Shown piece after piece: positions 32,885 through 43,725 of a stretch of 64,000 nt of DNA. How positions within the stretch are numbered: position 1 is the stretch's first letter; every line of letters begins with the position of its first letter. The stretch lies in contig CM077115.1 in the NCBI GenBank assembly GCA_039619475.1, forward strand, positions 554,302,826 to 554,366,825, in the 5' to 3' direction. A model generated the notes under the pieces. That model was not told where the DNA came from, ran no database searches, and was given only the letters and a program-made list of their open reading frames with translations. The stretch comes from Icerya purchasi. Its lineage: Eukaryota > Arthropoda > Insecta > Hemiptera > Monophlebidae. The position numbers and the translations under genes were made by a program.

Positions 32885-33820
32885 ATGAGTGCTGAAACGC
32901 AGTCCGAGAAGGCCGGTGCATCGACAAGCACAGCGGAAACTACGACTATCGATCCTCTGGACGAGGAGGAAGCGCTGCTGGCCGAAGCTACGACTCCGGA
33001 CCCGTGTTTCGACGGAAAGGTTGTGGAATGTCGAAGAGAACACGGCCAACAAAAACCGAAAAAGAAGAACTTGCGCAAGTTGCTGACCTACTTGCGCACC
33101 TGCAAGAACCTTAGCGACGACGACGTCGTCGACTCTGAGGACTACGTCGACGACGCGGAAGAAAAAGAGAGACGAAAAGAACTGGAGAAATCTCGACTGG
33201 AACGGGTGAAAAAGAAATTTGGCGAAGCATACCAGAAAGAGCTGAGCAGGCAGAATGCGGTAGCGGAAGGACGTGTGCGAAGTAGGAAAGATCTGTGCGA
33301 AGATCCGGTTCCGCCGATTACCTACAATAAAACTTCCAGCTACAGAAGGAAAAAGCCGGGAAAAACGTGCGGCAAAGGGCCGTGCAACACTTTCGCAGGT
33401 AAGTATAGGCTGCGCGATACCAAGGCTTTATCGGACGTGATCGAGTTAAACGAGTCGGAAGATAGACCATTGACCGGCGGCGAGTACAGCAAAAAATCGT
33501 TGCTGAAGGCGAGAAAAACTAAGTTAAATAAATCGAGGACGGATGACGAGACGGATAAGAGAAGGAAAAGAAGGCCGAAGAGCTGGTCGTCGTTAGAGAA
33601 GAAGAAGGATAAACTGGCGCGACTGGTCGAACGAAGGCCTTTCTGGAATCATAAGAACATACTGATGAAGATCGAAGGCAAAAAGCCGGAAGGAACGTAC
33701 GAGATCAACTGGAAGAAGGAACCCAAGTATGGCATTCGCCTGAACAAAACCTACATGAAACGGGAGAACAAAGAGTCTACTGCTGCTACTGCAGGTCGAC
33801 ATTTGTTCAGAGGAGTGTAA
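32885..33820 (+). CDS. uncharacterised charged protein, paralogue 2 (311 aa)
   Basis: This is a paralogue of the gene at 13407-14426, family not recognised. The ATG lies in 'gagaatATGagt', and both proteins align from their N-terminal third onward. Residues 1-38 are Ser/Thr/Glu-rich; 39-49 read DPCFDGKVVECR-like with Cys41 and Cys49; 77-93 are acidic; 94-128 are a charged helix. The block 129-215 includes GRVRSRKDL, CGKGPCNTF (Cys162, Cys167) and KALSDVIELNES. A basic KRRKRRPK run is at 226-233. The block 237-296 is nearly identical to residues 251-310 of gene 1. The protein ends at LFRGV, whereas gene 1 continues for about 18 residues. An exact splice-donor consensus (CAG/GTAAGTATA) lies inside the frame at 33396-33405, but the codons there are conserved with gene 1, so I treat it as coding. 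A weak AATAAA is at 34712. Confidence 0.88.
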   Translation: MSAETQSEKAGASTSTAETTTIDPLDEEEALLAEATTPDPCFDGKVVECRREHGQQKPKKKNLRKLLTYLRTCKNLSDDDVVDSEDYVDDAEEKERRKELEKSRLERVKKKFGEAYQKELSRQNAVAEGRVRSRKDLCEDPVPPITYNKTSSYRRKKPGKTCGKGPCNTFAGKYRLRDTKALSDVIELNESEDRPLTGGEYSKKSLLKARKTKLNKSRTDDETDKRRKRRPKSWSSLEKKKDKLARLVERRPFWNHKNILMKIEGKKPEGTYEINWKKEPKYGIRLNKTYMKRENKESTAATAGRHLFRGV

Positions 33821-33917
33821 CAACTACTGGTCATTGGAAAGAAAACGGAAACTGAATCGAAATGATTTTAGCAACGACGCGATGAATATTTTTTTAGCAA
33901 CATCCGAAGAAGCTGGT

Positions 33918-33960
33918 ACACATACCTACATACATATATATATATATATATATATACATA

Positions 33961-33997
<37 letters not shown>

Positions 33998-34007
33998 GCG
34001 TACATAT
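33918..34007. repeat. (TA)n/(CATA)n microsatellite in the presumed 3' UTR of gene 2
   Basis: TA and CATA units begin about 100 bp after the stop codon at 33820. Reading frames across it are only Tyr/Ile repeats. It may vary in length between individuals. Confidence 0.9.
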
Positions 34008-34109
34008 GTAGATTATTTTTTGTTGATGTTACTTTCAAAATATAAACTACCCGTTTCACGCACTAATACATACGGTTCAGGTGTAACGGTTGTTACACAT
34101 ATCTCTTAA

Positions 34110-35160
34110 TAGCACGAAAAGTAGGACGTCTTTAATTAGAACCGGGGTAATAGACATTTAGTTCGGGTTATTTTTTTTTGGACATTTCAAGACATGGACA
34201 CTCTGTACTGTCTTCTTCAATTACCTATCTCTCGCGGTTAATGACCTGTGCGATGAGCTGTTCGCAGTTCGCAAGGTTTTTTGAATCGGACGGACACGGC
34301 CAGTAGTCGATTTAGCAGCTCGACTAAAAATGAGAAGCCGAATAAGTATATAGCTATGCTCCATCATCCAAATAGCCGAGCAAAGTTGCCAATGATTATA
34401 TTATTTCATTGTCGACGATAGGCGTGTGAGTACAAGAGCCGCATGATGCCAATGCATAGATTGCGTACGTTTGTATCCGATCAGTTTTGTTTTCATTTTA
34501 AATATAATTGTGTTCTTTATTACCGTTTGAAATATTTAAAAAAGGAAATTGCATGAAATATTTTGATTTTTTTTGTTTTTTTTCTATTTGACATCTTTTG
34601 GTCGGGGGGATTAGTCAAAAATTTTCGTAACGTTTTTATCTTTTATGTAGAAAATGCAGCGCTGAAGACGATGGGATAAATTGTGTGATAAACTGTTAAG
34701 TAGGATAGAAAAATAAAAAAAAAGTACTAAGATTAACGAGAAATCAAGATTTGAAAGTGAAGAGTCTAGGGTACTTTCTTCAAAGATTTGTACAAAACGT
34801 GTGAATCGATTGAAAATACAAAATATTCACGACCTAATCACAAAAGGAGAAAATGACAAACTCTAATTGTGTGATACACGGTAAGAATTATTGAACCATA
34901 AATACAGGACACTAAAAACTTTTTAAAATATATTTACATGTGCACTTGTGAAAAGGCAAATTATATAAAACAGATTATTCAAAGCTGAAATACTTACGAC
35001 ATGTATTGCATCCACATCGGATAAGTATTTTTGACAGGATACTATTTGGACATTTCGCGAGGATACGGAGAATAGGGCGAATGATGCGAGACAATTCTAA
35101 AAAAATAATACGATTAATGAGAGCGAGCCGGTTGTTAAAAGTATGTGTAACAATACCGTA
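34110..35160. other. non-coding stretch downstream of gene 2
   Basis: No coding frame or known element seen. A possible poly-A signal AATAAA for gene 2 is at 34712-34717, about 890 bp past the stop, with low confidence. Confidence 0.4.
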
Positions 35161-35161
35161 A

Positions 35162-35500
35162 TTGAAAGCGACTCTGTTCGAAAGCGTTTATCCGTTAAAA
35201 ATTTCCGTGAAAAACTCTCCTGTATATGTTACCTTGCCGTGGGCTTGGCAGGGAACCGACTCTCGAGATCTCATTAACGAACTGGAATTTTCTAGTTTCG
35301 AAGAATTTACCGCTGTATGCGGGAACATCTGCGAGCAGTCACATCCATTCGTCTTCACCGTTTTCCAACAGGACAACAGCCGATATTCTAAACTTTGGAA
35401 AAGTTTCAAAATCGCGGGAGTAGCTGGTTTGAATGGGGTGCGTTTGCTTAGAAATGTTCCAAGCGAAAGCAACATTGTGTTTTCCTTAAGGCACACGTAA
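35162..35500. other. region open on both strands, unrecognised
   Basis: On the plus strand about 112 codons are open (including TLPWAWQGTDSRDLINELEF and ICEQSHPFVFTVFQQDNSRY). On the minus strand 35188-35496 about 102 codons are open. The apparent plus-strand start is TTG, not ATG. Base composition is less AT-rich than the surroundings. This could be a fragment of a coding sequence from a mobile element or a processed gene copy. I cannot say which strand, if either, was coding. Confidence 0.35.
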
Positions 35501-36168
35501 TAATATAGTTGAAACCGGTGAAATGGACCTGTATTATTTTAAAATTTCGAAAGCCATGTTGAGAACATGTGAAATTTTCCTTGATGATGACCCGGATCGG
35601 TTACAGGGTTTGTTAAGTTGAGTTAGTATAGCAACCTTCTGAAAAAACTAAAGATGGCGGGAATGAATACAAATAAAATGGTAGGACAAAAAGGGGTTTG
35701 TTTGATCGTTGGCCATTCTATCTTCCACAAAAGAAGAAAAGAGGAGTAGGTAATATCGAAACACATATCCAGTCACAGACGACCGAAAAATAGACACGAT
35801 TTTTTCAAAGTACATTGCCCGAGAAGTGTATATTCTGAGCGCAATTAACAATTTTTATTAAATTATTTTCACACTCAGAATACTGACTGAATGGGTGATA
35901 CAGGAAACAGACAAAAATAAATAAATAAATAAAAAGATTAAAAATTAGAAATGAACTTAGAATGGATGTGCAGTATAATTCGGGTTGAACTAAAATAATA
36001 CTTTGGGGTAAAGTAAGATTATTCAATCATTTTATTCTATTAGCTAAATGAGCCTCAGGAATTTGGCAGCACAAGTTTCAGAACTTATTCTCCTATTTCA
36101 ACATAGTACAGTTTTACAAATAAAAACACACGTCCTTTACTTCCCAGAGATGTAATTTCCTTGTTTCC

Positions 36169-36211
<43 letters not shown>
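36169..36211. repeat. (ATT)n microsatellite
   Basis: About 14 uninterrupted ATT units. Confidence 0.95.
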
Positions 36212-36309
36212 GAATTTTCAAGCATTAAGAGATGTTGAAGTCGTCGATAAACGATGTTACTTTCATAAAAAACTATAATAGAACTACAATTTTTTAGTTC
36301 AAACAAAAA

Positions 36310-37255
36310 GCTGCGCAGCCTGCCTTGAGTCTAACCTTGTTTGTGATTTCATATACCAATGACCTACTTTAATTAATGAAGTCTAACAAGGTTCTTTTTT
36401 TCTTTATAGCGGAATTTTAAATACATCGATGGAGATCGGCGAAAGTAAATTATCGAATAAATTATACCGTAGTCCGTTCAATGAAAGGATATGCCAATGA
36501 GGAAAAGATTGATGTATTTAATACCTACTTAACCTCCAATCTACAAAAAATACTGAAGTGTTGTCGATAGTAATTATAATCTTAAGAAGTCATATTTCCA
36601 TTCGTACCGTAAGAAGTTCATTTTTCATGGTTCCAGTTCATTTAATTAATCATCGCTGCATGTGGAATAGTGGTGAAAAGAGTTCGTAATATTAAAAAAG
36701 ATATTACTAAGTTGGAAAGTAACTGATCAAAAATGTAAGCCATAAATATTATTAAGTATCACCTGTACAACTCTATAATACGATAATCTATTTTAATTGG
36801 TGTAATGTGTAAAATCACCATTTAAATCGTGAATGGATTTATTTTTTTCACGAAATAAGGATGCTCCAAATATCTCTACTTGTTTTCAATTTACCGTTTA
36901 CCATGGTAAATACGTTTAATTTATTTACTTTTCAATAAACTCTAATTGCAATTGTGATCATCAAAATGAACACTGTTCATCATCTACATTTATTATCAAA
37001 TTAATAAACAAAAAAGCGAAGAATCGATAAAAACGTAGAGTTGTCGATAGTTGACGCTATTACACGATAATGGTAATTGATTTTATTTCGTTCGATAATT
37101 TATCGTCGTGTCTAATTTACTGGAATGAGGTGATAACAACAATAGCAACTATTTAATATTTTCATTATTTAAAATTTTTATCTTTGTAAGACTATTAGAA
37201 ATTCGGATATACGAAAATACACAGGCTTCGAAGATATCGTGGTTAGAATTGTAAC
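36310..37255. other. non-coding stretch, no gene seen
   Basis: AT-rich without a supported coding frame or recognised repeat. Confidence 0.4.
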
Positions 37256-37261
37256 AAATAA

Positions 37262-37320
37262 ATGGAAATAGGAATGGAAATGGGAATAGAAATGGAAATG
37301 GAAATGGAAATGGAAATGGA
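37262..37320. repeat. GGAAAT hexamer array
   Basis: About nine units of GGAAAT or variants (GGAATA, GGAATG). The array directly precedes a LINE remnant. Confidence 0.85.
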
Positions 37321-37322
37321 CG

Positions 37323-37559
37323 GGATATATCGTAAGACTAACGGACGGAAGATCGACTAAGGAAGTGCTGAACTGGCGGCCATTCGCAGGAAAACGGGAG
37401 CAAGGAAGGACCTCCCAAGAAGGTAATAGCGCAAGCCGGACTTTAATGGATACGCGAGGCTCAGACTAGACAACGATGGAAGAATTTAGGAGAGTAGGCC
37501 TACTACGTCAATTAACGGCATCAAAAGGCTGCATGAAGAAGAAGAAGAGTCATAATTAA
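37323..37559 (+). pseudogene. LINE reverse transcriptase, C-terminal remnant with AAG tail
   Basis: The plus frame from about 37323 reads GYIVRLTDGRSTKEVLNWRP then FAGKREQGR, a typical C-terminal tail of endonuclease/reverse-transcriptase LINE proteins. It runs on to a stop at about 37470 and continues with QLTASKGCMKKKKS to the stop at 37557-37559. The AAGAAGAAGAAG at the end is the usual 3' terminus of such elements. It is a heavily 5'-truncated, dead copy. The clade is not resolved. Confidence 0.75.
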
Positions 37560-40500
37560 AGTAAAAATGATGCAATTTTATTAATCTTGCTGATGGAGAA
37601 GTTCGATGAAAACCAAAAATTATTAATTGGATGGATGTATGATGTATTGGATCAAGTGAACTGAATAATAGCCAAGGATTACACCTGGCACCACCCCCTC
37701 TAAGTTAATCTGGAAAGGATAAGGGCTCTTTATAAATGGCGACAATGTTGAATTTAAGACTGGACAAGTATTTTACAATCGAGAGGTTCTTTATGCATTT
37801 ATTTTTAAGCATGGAAATATGAGGAGATCGGAACATAAACCTAAAAAATTAACAGAACTGGAGAACGGAAGAGGAGAATTACTGAGATGAAGGCGAATTT
37901 CTTGATTATCTCTATGCCTGTGGAAGTTTACACATGAAGTTTAGGAAAAGGAGAAATTTAGCCCACTGCGTACAGAGGCCAGGTTTATAGCTTATCAATT
38001 GCCGTCTGGAGGATAGACTGGGCATTGGATATATGGATGAGACTGATATTATTCAGATCGTCAATAAATAATCGGGCTGTTACTGGCGGCCTAATACAGC
38101 AGGAAATGTCATTAATAAATAGGATGAATAAAGTCGCACTGAGAATATTAAGTTTCTTACTAGCGAAACTCTTTAATATACGACAGCAGTAAGATAAAAA
38201 AAAAAAAAAAAAGTCTAGCAGACTTTTCTAATTAGGTCTTGATATTACAATATCTCTGTTATTCCTGGTAGTTTGGTTCGGAGGGGTGCAATTACTATGT
38301 GTACACTTCGTATAAGGCTAACAGAGTGCGATTAAACATTGTCAATGGGAGCCCTCCCCTTTACATTCTAACTGAAGTGGACACGTTAATACAGTCTATC
38401 GTGAGAATATTAATCTCGCTCGTTGTTTAGCTGTGGGCGGAGTTTTCTTTGTTGAAGAATTAAAGCCTTGAGGTTTGCTTCGTCCGTACTGTGTTTTTCA
38501 TGCCTTACTCACTTTGATTATCGCGTTTTCATTTATTTTTTAAGGGTGATTTTTGAGCAAGTCATATATACTCTTGACGCGTTTTTGCGTCTTTTTTCTG
38601 GTCAGCATAATCGATTAATCGATTTTCTTAAAATTATAGAAAGAGAGGTTTAGTTGTGGTTTATATTTCAATTTCAAAGTTTATACTACGCCTAATAATA
38701 AATGAGTTATTGCGTATTTTAATTGAAAATATTTGTTGTTTCTGAACCATCTTATTAGGATTCCTATATATTACATGTGTACGGAATCCTAAAAATATAT
38801 CACTTCAAATAGGGAATCCGATTTGATTATGAATAATATTAAATATTCATCGAAAAATTTCTCCATTAATGCTCTTTCGTTGAACGGACTGTAATCAAAA
38901 ATTTTTAAATAGAAAAAAAAAAAAGAAAGGGCGAGTTTCAGAAGTTTTTCCTTTTATAATGAAACCTCGATTTATTTTTAAATAAAATAGGGAACGAAAT
39001 TTTTTAAATCTGTTCAAAGAAAAAAGAAAATGACAAAAAATCATTTAAATTACTATTTTTGTAAATTTCTTCGGGATGTCTTTTCTCTTCTAATTTTTTA
39101 ATCACCGTCATCGCTTTACGACGTTGTTAACCAGTTTCCTCCAGATGGTTACATTCTAATTATAATTTTTTTGTATCAGCTTTAATGCTACGTATAATGC
39201 TTGCGGCGGTTACAAAATTAATATATTAAATTATTTAAACTACGATAGGGGTTGGAACCGTTATTTTTTTCACGACTTTATTAGGCGCAAGAAATAGTAC
39301 GGACTCTCTCTCACTCTCTCTCTCTCTCTAAAAAATACCTTTGACGTAACAAATTTTTTTTACAACAGGCTGTTTGAATTTCTGTTGAGCACTCTCTTTC
39401 TCAGTAGTCGTAGGAAAATTTTTTCGTACGGAACGTTTTTAAAGTTTTACATTCATTTTTAATAACGATGGAGTAGCATATGAGAATATTAACTGACAAA
39501 TCTACCTGTTCCAGTTTGTTATTAAGATCTTATTGTAAATTTTGCCATTATTTGTTTTATTATTAAAAGAATTAGACGGCATGTCTAACGCTGCGTGAAA
39601 GTTTATTAAAACTAACTGGTATGCAATGTAATTAAAACTATTGAAATTTTTCCTTTTGATCTTTTCGTTACAAACACGCTAAGAAGAGCGTCCAAAAAAA
39701 AAGCTAGATAAAAATTATAGATATTGCCGAAGCGACAAATTAAGTCGGGGAAAAAGATATAAAGATTCGAGTGAGCAGACAGATAAACATGAAAACAGAG
39801 AAGGAATACGAAAGAAAAGCGCATTTTATTAGAAATGGAAAAGTTTCGGAAGAAATACCGCACACACTTACGACGACGTAACCGACATCCCACATGGAAA
39901 TACATAATACGTAGAACGAAGAAAGTGTTTTTCTGGAAAATGCCGATGAAGAAACTGCGTGACCAATGAAGTAATACATACATAAAAAAAAAAAAAGGTA
40001 AAGGGAGTTACGGACAGAAGAAGAAAGAGAAATATGTATCAGTTCACAGACGGGAGAAGATATCTATTTTAGTATCTCTCGCAATCCCGGGAGAATCTGC
40101 GTAACAACAAATCAAAAGATTGAAAAATGATGATGAGACTTAGTTTAGCGTAATAATAAGGTTAAAAATCAAAGTAAGGGAAATTCGTATAAGACGCTTC
40201 CTTTAAAATGAGATATCAGAAATAGTACGAAAAGAAAAAATAATTACTTAATCCGTTAAATTTTTCGAAATGATTTTCAATTTTTTAACTAATTTTCTGA
40301 TTTCACTAAAAAGTCGACTTATAGTTTGTTTTTTTTCAAGGGGGGGGGGCGACTATGGGCATTAATTCAACACAAGTGAAATTCTTGAAACTTTCACGTA
40401 CAAAACACCATTGCCTAACTAACTGCGCCACGATAGATTTTTACGGATTCGTTAAAATTCAGGTAATTTTTATGCTCTAACGAAAACTACATAGCAAAAT

Positions 40501-41030
40501 ATTTTTTAATGTGCTAAATTTCTGTTGATTCCAGTTGTTTATTTATTCATCATTGTTATATGTTAATTTACATAGTCCGCAAAATGAATCGTAGACCACA
40601 CGACTCTATTCTGAAGTCTTAATTAAACCCGTATAATATTATTATATTTCAGTTCATTTCAGTCAAAAGATTTTTCGCAATATGGAAAATCCGTATAAAA
40701 ATTATCAAGAGATAGTCGTTAAAAAAAATAATGATAATAAAATAAAAAACAAGAAAACAGCAACAAACATTTATATTTCGTGCGGTTTGTTTTACCTCGA
40801 CGAACAACGGAATTTTGGGGCAAGGAATTATTTCGCATATTAGTCCATCAAGTTTTCAATCACGTCTGCTAGAATGCCGAATAGGGCTGCACATTTTTTT
40901 GTTGTTCGTTTTTCGAACATATCTGGCAACTGTTTGTAATTTTTTCATCCGTTTTCGTTAAAATTAACACAAAACTTGACACAGCGCGAGATGGAATAAA
41001 CATATATAGAGCCAAGAAAGTTGGAACAAT
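37560..41030. other. mostly non-coding; one possible decayed frame
   Basis: A stretch at about 37729-37890 (plus) is open for roughly 53 codons (VFYNREVLYAFIFKHGNMRR) and is flanked by stops, perhaps part of an old retrotransposon; I do not recognise it. Elsewhere no gene is supported. A (TC)n tract is at about 39304-39329 and a run of 9 G at about 40341-40349. Confidence 0.4.
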
Positions 41031-41033
41031 CCT

Positions 41034-41034
<1 letters not shown>

Positions 41035-41097
<63 letters not shown>
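41035..41097. repeat. (ATT)n microsatellite
   Basis: About 20 ATT units, about 90 bp before the LINE remnant at 41184. Confidence 0.95.
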
Positions 41098-41102
<5 letters not shown>

Positions 41103-41183
41103 GTTGAGATAGTAATATGCAACTAGCAAACCATTAAAAACTGCTTAAATTACGACGACCTGATGGAGTAAGTTTTCGATCGG

Positions 41184-42012
41184 GAATATGTTAAAGAGGC
41201 AGAAATAAGGATGCAAAAAGATCTAATAACAATAAGTAAATGGGCACACGATAAAAGTCTAAGAATAAATGTAAAAAAGACTAATGGTACTACGTATGAA
41301 AAGGAACAGCTCTAATTTGTATTGTCCAAGTATAATAATGCACTCAAATGAATGTGTAAATTCAATAGGGGAAAGACGCGAATGCGAAATGAAAAACTGT
41401 CAAAAGTTAGACTTAGTAACGCAGTATAAACATTTTTGGACAGTAATGATGGACCAATACTTAAGATGGGACATACATATAGAATACATTGCAAAGAAAA
41501 TAAGAGCAGTTTTACCAGCTTTATATACATTAAAGAAATAAAAAGTAGTTTATTATGCGCTAGTAGAGTAGAGGATCAGATATGGAATTCAGGCATATGG
41601 CGAAAAAACTATACTTAGGGAAAATAAACAAACTGCAAATTAAATGCTTGAAATTAATAGGAAATCCTTAAGGGGAGAAACCGATAGTGAAATAATTAAA
41701 AAAGAAGACGTAATGAGCATAAGAGGAATGTACTTATTACTGAAGATATGGGAGTACATATCAGCAGAAAAGAAAATTGAATTGGAGGAAAGAATAAACA
41801 CAGAATACGAGTTGAGGGAAAAACTTTCGTACCAATTGCCGTTAGCAAGAACAAAGATGGGGGAGCAAACGGATAAATATATTATAACTCAGATGTTGAA
41901 TAAAATACCCAAAGAAATAATAGAGAAGGAAAAAATAGGGGAAAGAAAAAGGAAAATAAAGGAATGGCTTCAGGAAGAAGAAAATATAAAAAAAATAATA
42001 AACATAAAATAA
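41184..42012 (+). pseudogene. LINE reverse transcriptase, C-terminal half, frameshifted
   Basis: The frame starting about 41184 reads KDLITISKWAHDKSLRINVK, the 'L.iN..KT' region near the end of the reverse-transcriptase domain. A frame change near 41280 continues with MVLRMKR to DQYLRWDIHIEYIAKKIRAV and LPALYTLKK. After further stops (VVYYALVE, YGIQAYG) it goes on as 41644-42012 with LRGETDSEIIKKEDVMSIRG and EYELREKLSYQLP. It is a non-LTR retrotransposon protein missing its endonuclease and most of the polymerase. Several frameshifts make it non-functional. The clade is uncertain (Jockey/CR1-like by eye). The frame runs almost into the palindrome at 42132. Confidence 0.75.
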
Positions 42013-42131
42013 AAAAACAAAACAAAGCGCAACAAAAAAGCTAGGAAAAAAAACAAAAAAAAAACTGAATATAGAAAATAGAAATAGATTAGTAATTATT
42101 GATAAGTAAAATAGATAGATTAAGTAAATAT

Positions 42132-42381
42132 TATAATAAAACAAACTTTAATAACAAACAATATAGAACAATAAATTAGATAAATACCTATTTAGAAACG
42201 TTTTCGAGCATAACCGATCATCAGCTAAAACTAACTTAAAGGAACTTAAAACATGAGTATGTTTTAAGTTCCTTTAAGTTAGTTTTAGCTGATGATCGGT
42301 TATGCTCGAAAACGTTTCTAAATAGGTATTTATCTAATTTATTGTTCTATATTGTTTGTTATTAAAGTTTGTTTTATTATA
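42132..42381. repeat. perfect 123-bp inverted repeat with 4-nt spacer
   Basis: Bases 42132-42254 are the exact reverse complement of 42259-42381; the spacer is GAGT at 42255-42258. I compared the arms base by base and found no mismatch. The 13-mer TAAGTAAATATTA occurs on both outer sides, at 42121-42133 and 42416-42428, and could be a target-site duplication. It follows the LINE remnant by about 120 bp. It could be a foldback element, an inverted duplication made during retrotransposition, or an assembly artefact. Confidence 0.9.
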
Positions 42382-42429
42382 CAGTTTTAACAAACAGGAT
42401 GTATTCACCTACATTTAAGTAAATATTAC

Positions 42430-42788
42430 ACGATCATGTATTTGTATAAGTTAATTTAAGATGGTAAAATGTCAAATAGGATAATTCGTCGACAAGTGTT
42501 TTAGCTTGATGAAAATTTTTGTATGTAAAAAATTATAAATACATATTTTTCAAAAAAAAAAAAAAAAAAAAAAAAAATCGAAATGGCGCAAGGAAATCAT
42601 ACTCTCGGATGAAATCAAAAAATTGCATAGATCATAAAATGTGTCTAAAACTGATTAAAGAATAGCTAAAAAGTGAAATTGTTAAAGAAGAAGGCTAAGC
42701 ACAAAAGTATATACACTTTACAAAGGCTTGCGGGATATTTGAAAACGATAAAATTAAGTTTGAGAAAACAAAAATAATTAAGATGCAC
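42430..42788. other. short non-coding gap with poly-A
   Basis: A run of about 28 A is at 42550-42577. No gene is seen. Confidence 0.5.
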
Positions 42789-43168
42789 ATCTTCTTCTTA
42801 AGGTGCCGTACGCTACATAGCGCGTTGGCGCAACCTATTCGTACATTTAGCTGTACCGATATAGGTTGTGTACCAGGCAATTGTAATATGCAACGCAGGT
42901 GTACACACGCAAGACTACATTCGGAACTGATTGTAGCCGCTTGTTATCGATATACAAGTGCAGTCCGTCCGGTGTGGGTCTGCTGTGTACTGCCCTAGCG
43001 CGCATACGATGTTGAACGTGGTGGTTTGCCATTGCCTTCCACGTGACTATTAGCGATTATTTATTTATTTATTTAATTCTTGTAATAAGTTCGTCGTCGC
43101 TCAGGATCGAACCCGTGACCTCCATATCGGAAGTCAAGCGCTCTAGCAACTAGGCTATCGCGACGACA
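42789..43168 (-). mobile_element. SINE family B with tRNA head and AAG tail
   Basis: Read on the minus strand from about 43168: the tRNA-related head has A box TAGCCTAGTTGC (43146-43157) and B box GGTTCGATCC (43104-43113), flanked by GTCGTCGCGA and the complementary TGAGCGACGAC. Next comes a TAAA-rich link, then GTGGAAGGCAATGGCAAACC at 43042-43023, a motif common in arthropod SINE/LINE tails, and a body of about 230 bp. It ends AAGAAGAAG (42791-42799). The (AAG)n end matches those of the LINE remnants at 37559 and 44259, suggesting mobilisation by that LINE. The 71-codon frame on the plus strand is a shadow. Confidence 0.8.
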
Positions 43169-43169
43169 G

Positions 43170-43680
43170 AAGAGATATTTTAAATATATACAAAAAATAA
43201 TTTCTTTAAAAATATATACACATACGTGTATATACTAGTAAATAAAAAATAATGCTAAACAACAGAATGAGAGCATGTTCAATTCTGTTGCATTTTTGTT
43301 CTATGGACTATTACGGTTGTCAGAAATTAATAATAACGGCTTAGTTCAGTTCAAACAAAAAACAGAGTGGAAAAAATTCTTACGTTAACGAGAATTAAAG
43401 AGAATATTTTAAGCGGGCTCGCGGTCGTTTAAACTTCATCGCCGGGTCACGCCTAACCCGGATGCGGGAAATGTTAAGCGATTTAATTAGTACCGATTAT
43501 TCGGGTGACCGACTAATTGTCAGCGAACAGAAAAAGAACTCGTGGTAAAAAAACTGAGGAGTGCTACAACAGACAAAATGGTCAACTATTAAACACACAG
43601 ACAATCATTACAGCCGCTACGAAATGCCAGCTAGAAGTGAATTGCTTATTTGTTTTAACTTTCGTTAAAGCAAATAAATT

Positions 43681-43725
<45 letters not shown>

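Noticed and set aside
32740..33078. 112-codon minus-strand frame at the start of gene 2 and an 81-codon frame beside it
   Set aside because: They overlap the conserved plus-strand gene, read as low-complexity Ser/Val/Ala peptides and have no counterpart in gene 1.
39612..39983. 123- and 79-codon minus-strand frames rich in Phe/Tyr/Cys
   Set aside because: They could pass for a membrane protein, but composition follows the A-rich opposite strand and there is no recognisable family or second exon.
41842..42144. 100-codon minus-strand frame of almost only Phe/Leu/Ile/Tyr
   Set aside because: It is the complement of the Lys/Glu-rich end of the LINE remnant and of poly-A-rich DNA.
43095..43168. 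Functional tRNA gene on the minus strand
   Set aside because: The tRNA-like part is fused to a repeat body with an AAG tail, so it is a SINE head.
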